A DNA stretch of 64,000 nucleotides from Saccharomycodes ludwigii (taxonomy: Eukaryota; Ascomycota; Saccharomycetes; Saccharomycodales; Saccharomycodaceae): positions 124,001-188,000 of the forward strand of contig NC_060203.1 of assembly GCF_020623625.1 (NCBI RefSeq), in the 5' to 3' direction. Positions 56,478-64,000 of this stretch are shown here, piece after piece. Below the pieces are notes generated by a model. The model saw nothing but the letters and a program-made list of their open reading frames with translations, was not told where the DNA came from and ran no database searches. A program made the translations under genes and the position numbers. Positions within the stretch are counted from its first letter, which is position 1; each line of letters begins with the position of its first letter.

Positions 56478-59400
56478 CTATGGTATATAATCCAATTTAC
56501 CAGATTTGTAATCAATAATGACTCGATTGCCATTTTGACTGTTAGCTTTACCAACTAAGGTTGGTAATTCTGTTTGAATAAATATTTCCAGCTGATTATC
56601 ATTCGCACGTTTATAGAATTCTTGCAATAACTTTGAACCATCAATGTTCAATTTTTCAGCTGACGTGTTTTGTAAACATGCTACAACACAATCTGTGCTG
56701 TATCCCTTAAAGGTGTTGGTTGATAAAGGTAAAGGAATGTGATGATATAATTCATCTTCAAAATATTTATTTAAAGTTTCATTTATGATCCTTAAATTTT
56801 CATCATTGTGGTCAGTAGTATGTTTTAGGTACTTTGAAAAGCATTCGATCCAAACAAAGTCGACCATAAACTTGAAACTTTCGTGGGTAAACTGGTTATG
56901 ACTTTCCGACAACAACTTTAAAGCAATATATGTATTATTGGTAATATATTTATCGCCAACCATACTGATAATAAATACCAATTGGCCTGGAGTCAATATT
57001 TTACAATTATCGGTGCCTTGTTTGTTCTTTTTGAAATTTGCATTGTCTACAAATGTTTTATTATCAAAGCTTTCAATTAATTCTTTGTAAATTTCATTAA
57101 AAGCCTTTTCAAATTCATTAGAAGTATTGATATTCTTTAAATTATCTTGGAAACTTTCAGATAATAATAATTTGTTTACAACATCTTGTGTCTCAATGAT
57201 TTTTAACTGGGTCTCAATATCGTTTAAAAATATGCATTTCTTTTCCTGGGTCTGAGTAGCTTCAGTATCTTCATTTAAAGAAATATCCAAAAGTAATGAT
57301 AATTTGGCCACACTCAAATCAAAATTTTTAACTCTTAAAGTTTGACCACTAGCGATATTTCTAACATCGCCGTTACCATTGGATTTATTCTCGTTGGTTG
57401 TATTGGCCACGGTAAACAAAATCTCACTAGCATCTTTGTATTTAGCAGATAAGATTTTTTCGATCCAAGTAACATCTCCATACTCTTCCTTGTTATCCTC
57501 TAAAAATAGTGCTAGTAAATCTGTATAATTAGGCTTTAAGTTAAAAATGTGAAATAATTTTTCCAAATTGCCCTTATTTATCAGAAACTTACAAATTTCA
57601 ATAGTTAAATGGTAACCATATTTGTCCAAATAGTATTCATAATAAGATGTTGGTATTTCATCTTCTAAATAATCAAAAACAAAAATTAAACCTTGTAAGT
57701 CATGGTAGAAATCTAACATTGAAATGCATTCATCTTTAAAACCAAGTTCAATTAGCTTTAAAACCCATTTCAAATGGTTATCTGAAAAAACCTGACACAC
57801 TTTATTTTTTCCGTTGTTATCTTTATTAAATAATTCATATTGAGCACACTGGTAATATAAAATTTTGATTAAAACTAGTATGTCCCTTTTTTCATCTTGC
57901 AATTTAGCTATGGATAGAACGTTTAGTAAATCATTGATGTTGGATATTAGTTTAACATCAGTGAACCATGGAGCCTCTCCAAACTGTGAGGTTGGTACAT
58001 AGGAGGAATCTAACCCAAAAATTTGATATCTGTACTTTAGTTCAGAATTTTCAAAAACGGCGTCATTGATGGATTCAATTATTTGATGTAAAATTTCCTT
58101 TTGTAAAATCAAATTGGATGGGCTGCAAGCAATTTTAACGTTAAATTCGTGAATTGTGCCAGAAAATCTGTCCAAAAATTCGTCCAAGGGGTTATTTACG
58201 CCTTCAATTATCTGATACAAAATTTCATCTTGATCATAATAGTTGGTTGAATTGGTAACTACTAGAGATGATAGTGACGATGATAAAAATTTGTAGCAGC
58301 AAGCCATAATTTCGTATTTGTTTAATAAGGCTAGTTTCAAAGCATCCTCGACGACAGCACCAAAGTTTGTTTGCATATAGTTTAATAATTTCTCAAAGTA
58401 TTCTAATCTTATTTTCAAGTGTTGAGTGTAAACAGCAATATTGGATCTTTTATCAAATTCTGAATCTGTACGACTTACTGGATGTATTGGTGGAATGTAA
58501 GGTGACTTGCTTGTCCATATTTCCTCAGCAACAACTTTTAAATCGTTTTCAATATCAGTTTTATTGATTTCTATGTTTGAAGGTATATTGAATTCGACTG
58601 GGTTACCATCATCTTTACAAGTTGTCATACGATGGAAATAAATATCTTGGTCAATGTGTGATTTAATGAATGTTTCTACGTTGCAAGGGGGCTCTCGAGG
58701 AAATGGTTGTAAGTCAAGTTTTAAAACTTGATCAATCCCAGAGTTTATAAACAAAACTGAAGAATCGTGATTTCCAACATAACTTAAATTCATAGTTCCA
58801 TTTTTGAAACTGATAATATCTTCCCATTTTCTTTTAAATGGATAATTAAAATCTAATTGAGAGTCAACTTGGAGTAAAACTATAGCATCATCTAATAAAA
58901 CATATATGGATATGTACGGGTCAGGATTTCCACCTCTTTCCATGTTAAAACTTACTTTAGCAACATGCAATTTAGTAGTGAATGAATTAGTGAAGTAAGT
59001 ATTCAACCTATAGGTTGAAAAAATATCAAAGGAATTGGATTCTTCGCCAATAATAATTGTACTCAAAATATAATTGAACTTAGATTTATCGTAAACATCT
59101 GCTTGTATACGTGAAAGAATAACATATGCACATTTGTTGTCATTGTTAGCTAATTTGTGGCAATCCAAAAATTCCAAAGTATTTAGTGTGTAGGGATAAA
59201 TTTCCTTTAGATATTCGATTAAAGGAGAATAAATGTTCAAACTAAAATTTTTAATACTTTTCATATTGGATTGAATTTTCCAATTAATTAATTCACCATT
59301 TGAAGATAAACTTGTTACCAATTTCTGGCCTTTTAAAATGGATTCTTCAACAAAAATAGAAGAAATCTGAGTCACCAGAGCCTGTGATGGTAAAATTTTG

Positions 59401-60257
59401 TTCAACCAAGAAGTATTAATTAAGTATTCTTTTAAAGATAATAAGGGTTTCCCATAAAAATCTTTTAATCCAACCAAAATCAACTTACCCAAAGATGTGG
59501 ATACCAATACACCACAAGGTTCTATGTTAACTATATTTGTAACGTATTCGGAGTTGCTATTGTTACCATGATATTTTTTTTTCAATTTCAAATCTAATTT
59601 TTGAACAAAATTTATTTTAGCGTTATTATTATCTAAATCAACTGCAGAAGATGATAGCAACTCATCAAAGTAGTATAGTATCCCGGTATGTTTATTAACA
59701 ACACACAATCCAGGCTGTTCTTTGTCTTCCATTGAAGTGGGCCATGTGAAAATGACCATCAAGGAATTCAAAGTGGTGGTGATTCCATTACCGTACTTTT
59801 CTTCTTCTTTTTCTTCTTCTTCTTCTTCTTCCTGTAAGAAAGGTACGGAAGTAATTGATGTATTTTTATGTAAACTCCTGTAATTCCAAAAGTGTAGCAT
59901 AAATTTATTGTTAGCAGTTTGTGTAATTGCAATACCATAATCTGTATTGTCATCTAATAAAACAATTTTATCTTGTTTATAATGACCATCAGCTAAAAAT
60001 TTCAAAATGGGTGGCAAAGTGACAAGCTTATATCTATTATTTTCAGTTAAAATACGATCATTATCGGAATGATTATTTTTAAAGTTTGAAATTTCTTGCG
60101 GTAAATCTTGTAAGCTATCATCCAATGAAGTATTAATATCTTGCTGTTGGGATGGTGCTAGCAATGTTTGACTGGTGGAATTATAAGAGGGTATAGAAAT
60201 TTTGTTATTATTTTCATTTTCCAATAGCTCCTTTCTTGGTTTAAACATAATTGGCAT
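56478..60257 (-). CDS. NUP133: Nucleoporin Nup133
   Basis: Nup133 is a scaffold subunit of the Y-shaped (Nup84) complex of the nuclear pore. The 1259-residue product (S. cerevisiae 1157) has an N-terminal beta-propeller (about 75-520; for example GIAITQTANNKFMLHFWNYR, WPTSMEDKEQPGLCVVN) followed by a long alpha-helical stack (about 570-1250). A Glu-rich insertion (EEEEEEEKEEEK) at about 145-160 lies in the propeller. The open frame is continuous over 3.8 kb. The order DAD2-NUP133-RPF2 matches YKR083C-081C. MPIMFK offers a second Met at position 4. Confidence 0.93.
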   Translation of the reverse strand: MPIMFKPRKELLENENNNKISIPSYNSTSQTLLAPSQQQDINTSLDDSLQDLPQEISNFKNNHSDNDRILTENNRYKLVTLPPILKFLADGHYKQDKIVLLDDNTDYGIAITQTANNKFMLHFWNYRSLHKNTSITSVPFLQEEEEEEEKEEEKYGNGITTTLNSLMVIFTWPTSMEDKEQPGLCVVNKHTGILYYFDELLSSSAVDLDNNNAKINFVQKLDLKLKKKYHGNNSNSEYVTNIVNIEPCGVLVSTSLGKLILVGLKDFYGKPLLSLKEYLINTSWLNKILPSQALVTQISSIFVEESILKGQKLVTSLSSNGELINWKIQSNMKSIKNFSLNIYSPLIEYLKEIYPYTLNTLEFLDCHKLANNDNKCAYVILSRIQADVYDKSKFNYILSTIIIGEESNSFDIFSTYRLNTYFTNSFTTKLHVAKVSFNMERGGNPDPYISIYVLLDDAIVLLQVDSQLDFNYPFKRKWEDIISFKNGTMNLSYVGNHDSSVLFINSGIDQVLKLDLQPFPREPPCNVETFIKSHIDQDIYFHRMTTCKDDGNPVEFNIPSNIEINKTDIENDLKVVAEEIWTSKSPYIPPIHPVSRTDSEFDKRSNIAVYTQHLKIRLEYFEKLLNYMQTNFGAVVEDALKLALLNKYEIMACCYKFLSSSLSSLVVTNSTNYYDQDEILYQIIEGVNNPLDEFLDRFSGTIHEFNVKIACSPSNLILQKEILHQIIESINDAVFENSELKYRYQIFGLDSSYVPTSQFGEAPWFTDVKLISNINDLLNVLSIAKLQDEKRDILVLIKILYYQCAQYELFNKDNNGKNKVCQVFSDNHLKWVLKLIELGFKDECISMLDFYHDLQGLIFVFDYLEDEIPTSYYEYYLDKYGYHLTIEICKFLINKGNLEKLFHIFNLKPNYTDLLALFLEDNKEEYGDVTWIEKILSAKYKDASEILFTVANTTNENKSNGNGDVRNIASGQTLRVKNFDLSVAKLSLLLDISLNEDTEATQTQEKKCIFLNDIETQLKIIETQDVVNKLLLSESFQDNLKNINTSNEFEKAFNEIYKELIESFDNKTFVDNANFKKNKQGTDNCKILTPGQLVFIISMVGDKYITNNTYIALKLLSESHNQFTHESFKFMVDFVWIECFSKYLKHTTDHNDENLRIINETLNKYFEDELYHHIPLPLSTNTFKGYSTDCVVACLQNTSAEKLNIDGSKLLQEFYKRANDNQLEIFIQTELPTLVGKANSQNGNRVIIDYKSGKLDYIP

Positions 60258-60754
60258 TTTGTTATTTGTTCTTGTTTTCGTTATTTTAGTGTTTTATATT
60301 TCTTGTGTTTTTTTTTTTTTTCCTTTTTTTTTTTTTTTTAGTGTTTGTTGATTTTTTTTTTTTTTCTTTTTTTTTTTCTTTTTCATTTCTTTTTCATTTC
60401 TTTTTCTAATTTAATGTCCTTCGGTATTTAGGATACTTCAGGTAACCGGACAGCACCAATTTTTGAACTATGCACAACTTTTAATATTTTAATCGTTTCT
60501 TTTTCATTTTTGTTTATTTTTGAAATAGAAAAAAAGAACAGCAAATGACATCAAATTAATATCTGTTTTTTTTGTTTTCTTCCTTTCTTTTCTTTCCATT
60601 TTTGTTATTATTACTATTTTTACTTTTTATTTTTTTTTTTTTCAGATTTATTATTTATTGATGTGATATGTTATAATATAACTAGTAGTAGCTCAATCTA
60701 AAGACATAAACCCAAGAAAAAAAGGAAAAAAATAAAATAAAAATCGGGATAATA
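60258..60754. promoter_or_regulatory. Divergent promoter region NUP133 / RPF2
   Basis: This 497-bp stretch is strongly T-rich on the plus strand (60309-60405, with TTTTTCATTTC repeats; 60566-60645). No PAC (GCGATGAG) or clear RRPE element, usual at ribosome-biogenesis genes such as RPF2, was seen. No gene. Confidence 0.5.
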
Positions 60755-61801
60755 ATGATTAGAACAATTAACCCTAAGAATGCTAGAGCTAAAAGAGCTT
60801 TGGACAAAAAAGACTCCAAATTGGTCGAAAATGTTAAAAGAGCTCTATTTATCCCAGGTCAAACTAGCAACAAATTATTACATGATGTTCTAGTTGATTT
60901 AAGTAATTTGAAAAAACCTGATATTAAGAGGTTCACCAAAAAGAATCAAATTCTACCATTTGAAGATTCCTCAACTTTGGAATTTTTCAGTGAGAAAAAT
61001 GATTGTTCCTTACTGGTTTTGAGCACTAACTCTAAGAAAAGACCAAATAACTTAACATTTGTTAGGACTTTTGGTTATAAGATATATGATATGATTGAAT
61101 TGCAATTAGTCAATAATTATAAATTATTAGAAGATTTTAAAAAAGCTACATTTAATATTGGTTTAAAACCAATGTTCTCCTTCCAAGGTGCTTGTTTCGA
61201 TGTTCATCCGGTTTATAAACATATTAAATCTTTGTTTTTGGATTTTTACAGAGGTGAAGTCACTGACTTACAGGATGTTGCTGGTTTGCAACACGTTATT
61301 TCCATATCTGTCGAACATGATTTTGATGAAACTGTTAATTCTGAATTGCCAAACATTCTATTCCGTGTTTACAAACTCAAAACCTATAAGAGTGAGGTTG
61401 GAGGCCGCAAATTACCACGTGTGGAATTAGAAGAAGTCGGGCCAAGGTTTGACTTTAAAATTGGTAGAATACACACTCCATCCCAAGATTTGGTTAAAGA
61501 AGCTCATAAAAAACCAAAACAACCTGCTGGTCATAATGCCACTTTAGATTTAGGAAAGAATATTGAATTGGATGTCATGGGCGATAAAGTTGGTAGAATC
61601 CATATGGGTAAGCAAGACTTGAACAAATTACAAACAAGAAAAATGAAAGGTCTTAAGTCTAGATTTGACCAAAATGAGAGCGAAGAAGATATGGAAGATT
61701 ATTTGAATGAAGATGAACGTGATTTGATTGAGGAGGAAAATTTCGTAACCGCTGAGGATATACAAGATGAGGGTCCAATGCTAAAGAAAATAAAAAAATA
61801 A
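60755..61801 (+). CDS. RPF2: Ribosome assembly factor Rpf2 (Brix domain)
   Basis: Rpf2, with Rrs1, brings the 5S RNP into pre-60S particles. The 348-residue product (S. cerevisiae 344) contains a Brix domain (about 30-235): SNKLLHDVLVDLSNLKKP, FFSEKNDCSLLVLSTNSKKRPNNL, GYKIYDMIELQL, and LPRVELEEVGPRFDFKIGR. It ends with an acidic/basic tail. The position between NUP133 and MTD1 matches YKR081C. Confidence 0.96.
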   Translation: MIRTINPKNARAKRALDKKDSKLVENVKRALFIPGQTSNKLLHDVLVDLSNLKKPDIKRFTKKNQILPFEDSSTLEFFSEKNDCSLLVLSTNSKKRPNNLTFVRTFGYKIYDMIELQLVNNYKLLEDFKKATFNIGLKPMFSFQGACFDVHPVYKHIKSLFLDFYRGEVTDLQDVAGLQHVISISVEHDFDETVNSELPNILFRVYKLKTYKSEVGGRKLPRVELEEVGPRFDFKIGRIHTPSQDLVKEAHKKPKQPAGHNATLDLGKNIELDVMGDKVGRIHMGKQDLNKLQTRKMKGLKSRFDQNESEEDMEDYLNEDERDLIEEENFVTAEDIQDEGPMLKKIKK

Positions 61802-62044
61802 GGATAATTAACTTATACTTTTATATAAATAAAAAAAAAAAAAAAGTAAATAAATTAAAATGTATATTATTACTATTATTAAATTTTTTTTTTTCCCCCT
61901 AAAGTCGAGGCCTTGATTAAACATAGTTAACTTGCCTAATATGTGTATTGTATTACTTAAATAGTAGTTTAAGATAGAACTTAAGAATAAATCAATAAAT
62001 AATAATAATAATAACATAATGCCTAGAAACAATGAGATTGCCTT

Positions 62045-63022
62045 TTATAATATTTGTTGCTTTAATTTTTCTCTGTTTTCCACTAATCTTAACATATTTC
62101 TTAACAGCATACAAATTGTAACTTTCCCCGTACTTGGAACGTACAAGGAAGCTTTTTCTTTAACATCGTCATTCAAATTTTTATGGAAAGAAAAATTTAT
62201 GACAACAGCACCTTCCTTGATATATTCGGTAGGAAACTTGTAATTAGGACTTGGAACACCAGTAATTATGACATCAGCATCTTTGCACACTTTTTCTAGT
62301 AAAACAGGTTCATTATCACCCAAATCTTGCACTTGATGCTTACTAAATTTTAAACCTTCACCTCTAGTAAATTTTTGAATATTATCAATATCAACACTAT
62401 ATACAGTAGCACCATCATTAGCTAGTAATGCAGCTAAAGGTCTCCCCACAATTTCAGATCTATTTATAACAGCAACTTTTTTGCCATATAATCTGTTGCC
62501 CTCTGGTAATAAAACGTTGTAGACCTTTAAAAATTCCAAGATTTTAACTAAAGCCAAAGGGGTACAAGGCAAAATACTTTTCAAAGTTTTGTTTTCATCT
62601 AAATATCTAATATTATGGTACATGTTTTGATAATAAACATGATTTAAGCCTTCGACGTCCTTTTCCATACTAACAACTTGCTGTAAGTATTGATCTTGGG
62701 CATTACCAAAAACTGGGAAATAGACCATTATACCATCAACGGCATCATCTCTATTAGCTTCGATGATAGATTCTTCCAAAAAATCTTTATTTGCGATTCT
62801 TCTTAATTCATAGTTGAAACCCATTGATTTGCAAGTTTTTTCAGTCCATTTAGCATAAGATTCTGCAGCTGGATCGTCGTTAGCCAAAAATCCGACTAAT
62901 AAAGGTGCAGCATGATTTTCTCTTCTTTGAATAATCTCTTTAACTTTTTCTTCGATTTCTTGATTATAACATTTAGCAATAGTGGATGCTAAAATGGTAC
63001 GACCTGCAACTGTAGATGACAT
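62045..63022 (-). CDS. MTD1: NAD-dependent 5,10-methylenetetrahydrofolate dehydrogenase
   Basis: Mtd1 is the cytosolic NAD-dependent enzyme oxidising methylene-THF to methenyl-THF; unlike the trifunctional ADE3 protein it has only dehydrogenase activity. The 325-residue product (S. cerevisiae 320) has the folate-binding N-domain (PLLVGFLANDDPAAESYAKW, DGIMVYFPVF) and the Rossmann domain (KVAVINRSEIVGRPLAALLANDGATVYSVDI, DVIITGVPSPNY). YAKW takes the place of the usual catalytic YxxxK region of cyclohydrolases, consistent with a monofunctional enzyme. It is next to RPF2, as in YKR080W. Confidence 0.95.
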   Translation of the reverse strand: MSSTVAGRTILASTIAKCYNQEIEEKVKEIIQRRENHAAPLLVGFLANDDPAAESYAKWTEKTCKSMGFNYELRRIANKDFLEESIIEANRDDAVDGIMVYFPVFGNAQDQYLQQVVSMEKDVEGLNHVYYQNMYHNIRYLDENKTLKSILPCTPLALVKILEFLKVYNVLLPEGNRLYGKKVAVINRSEIVGRPLAALLANDGATVYSVDIDNIQKFTRGEGLKFSKHQVQDLGDNEPVLLEKVCKDADVIITGVPSPNYKFPTEYIKEGAVVINFSFHKNLNDDVKEKASLYVPSTGKVTICMLLRNMLRLVENREKLKQQIL

Positions 63023-63801
63023 TTTACTATTTTGTTTTGTTTGGTTTGGTTTTGTTTTGTTCGATTTGGTTTTCTCAGTTAAGTGGAACGTGTAAAGAAA
63101 TATATTATGGTTTGTGACCTTATATATATATATTTGTATATTTGTTTAGTTAATTATTACAACACGATTGTCTTTATTTTTAATTAAAATTATTTAAAAT
63201 TAAATTAATTAAAATTGAATTAAATTAAATTAAATTAAATTAAATTAAATTAAATTAAATTAAATTAAACTTTTTATTTTTATTTTAAACAAGGTTGACT
63301 TATTTTCTTAGGATTAGAAATGGTCCATAAGCTTTAAGAAAAAGTGCGGTTTGATTTCAAAATAAGTACAATCAGCTTGCTGACTAGCAAAAATAGTATT
63401 TTGTATGTGTTTTTCTGTCTCATCACTAAAAAAAAAAAAATGTATATGTACAATATATAAATATATTAGCAATCAGAGTCAAAACAGGAAAAGAAAAGAA
63501 AAAAAAAAAAAAAGAAAAATAGAAGTCAATAAATTCTAGTTTGTATTCGGACTTTCGGACTATCCCCTTTTTTGTTGCCATTCGTTTATAAGAAATGTTT
63601 ATGTAAATCATTATCTTGCTTTGTTGTTATTTTTAGTTTGTTTCCTTTTCCTACTTTTCTTGCCTTTGTTTATACAAATAATAATATCTTTGTTGCAAAG
63701 TTAATCAATCAAATAATCAACAGCCACTCACAACATCAAGTATCTGTTTTATATATTTCCACATTTCTTCTTTTTTTTTTTTTTTTTTTTTTCTGAAAAA
63801 A
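63023..63801. promoter_or_regulatory. Divergent promoter region MTD1 / right-edge gene
   Basis: This 779-bp stretch has TTTGG/TTTTG repeats at 63030-63075, a TA repeat at 63121-63134, an AAATT pentanucleotide repeat, an A run at 63498-63514, and a 24-base T run just before the right-edge gene. No tRNA or ORF supported. Confidence 0.5.
63216..63269. repeat. AAATT pentanucleotide microsatellite
   Basis: About ten exact copies of AAATT in tandem, preceded by imperfect TTAAAATTA-type copies from about 63180. Confidence 0.95.
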
Positions 63802-64000
63802 ATGGGACTAAAGAAATCATCCTCTAGTAGAGATATAAACCAAAAAACAAGTTCTCCATCCTTGTTTTCCTCCCTAATGAAATCATGGAGTCACTCGGGT
63901 CATAGCCCGACCAGATCTAATAGTAAAGCCTATTCAAGTAGTACCACTGATAATAATAATCTAGGTTATGCAAGTGACACAAGCAGTAATGATGGTACTG
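63802..64000 (+). CDS. Unidentified gene, N-terminal part, cut by window edge
   Basis: An ATG at 63802 opens a frame of 66 codons to the window end. The protein starts MGLKKSSSSRD, a good N-myristoylation signal (Gly2, Ser6), followed by a Ser/Asn/Thr-rich region with LFSSLMKSWSHSGHSPTRSNS. The visible part has no domain. Membrane-attached kinases, phosphatases or regulators often start this way. I did not find a matching neighbour of MTD1 or SGO1 by memory. A 24-base T run and A-rich bases precede the ATG, as for other genes here. Confidence 0.65.
   Translation, partial: MGLKKSSSSRDINQKTSSPSLFSSLMKSWSHSGHSPTRSNSKAYSSSTTDNNNLGYASDTSSNDGT

Noticed and set aside
1-64000. tRNA genes
   Set aside because: I looked for B-box GGTTCGANNCC patterns on both strands in the gaps and found none convincing; a tRNAscan run would settle it.
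1-64000. Replication origins (ARS consensus)
   Set aside because: AT-rich matches to WTTTAYRTTTW are too frequent here to mean anything without data.

Overview
The window looks like nuclear DNA from a budding yeast of order Saccharomycetales, very AT-rich, with dense intron-poor genes, long poly(A)/poly(T) runs between them, and yeast splice signals (GTATGT donor, TACTAAC branch site). The best taxonomic guess is a lineage that did not go through the whole-genome duplication (WGD), possibly Saccharomycodes or a relative. The main reason is gene order: runs that lie on two different chromosomes in S. cerevisiae are interleaved here. From the left: SOV1(?), RRP14, TEF4, VMA5, SMY1, KAR5, AEP1, RIM9, DHR2 and ARG7 mix the YKL078-082 and YMR062-066 tracks. 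From 45 kb to the right end, MRPL20, SKI7/HBS1, UFE1, CDC21, SGO1, DAD2, NUP133, RPF2 and MTD1 mix the YKR080-085 and YOR073-076 tracks. The species call is inference; gene names rest on remembered protein families plus this synteny.

Layout. 1-12.7 kb: a partial mitochondrial gene (probably SOV1), RRP14 with a one-base lesion, two copies of the elongation factor 1B gamma gene (TEF4) flanking a glycerol-phosphatase gene (GPP1), then VMA5 and SMY1. Both TEF4 copies carry an intron with a C/D snoRNA (snR38). 12.7-26 kb: KAR5, AEP1 and RIM9 on the minus strand, DHR2 and the glycerol transporter STL1 on the plus strand, then an apparently intact two-gene PIF/Harbinger DNA transposon at about 23.86-26.69 kb. 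27-45 kb: ARG7, SNF5, BSD2, CTP1, LEU5, TCD1/2, KHA1, TFA1 and RNH1. 45-64 kb: MRPL20, an unidentified small gene, the combined SKI7/HBS1 gene, UFE1, CDC21, SGO1, DAD2, NUP133, RPF2, MTD1 and the start of an unidentified gene.

Most genes are ordinary housekeeping functions: ribosome assembly (RRP14, DHR2, RPF2), translation and mRNA surveillance (TEF4, SKI7/HBS1), mitochondrial transport and gene expression (SOV1?, AEP1, CTP1, LEU5, MRPL20), chromosome segregation (SGO1, DAD2) and transcription (SNF5, TFA1). GPP1 and STL1 belong to glycerol/osmotic-stress physiology.

Most unusual items: (1) the PIF/Harbinger element with a complete DDE transposase, a Myb/SANT-like partner protein, inverted termini and subterminal GACGCR motifs including a 45-nt palindrome; (2) the SKI7/HBS1 gene, with an exact TACTAAC box and two in-frame acceptors inside its coding region, which predicts alternative splicing into Ski7-like and Hbs1-like proteins; (3) the TEF4 pair, whose introns are almost identical while the middle of the second copy has diverged and lost its lysine-rich linker; (4) a 54-bp telomere-like TG1-3 tract upstream of TEF4; (5) short motif arrays in helical phase upstream of SKI7/HBS1 and CDC21.
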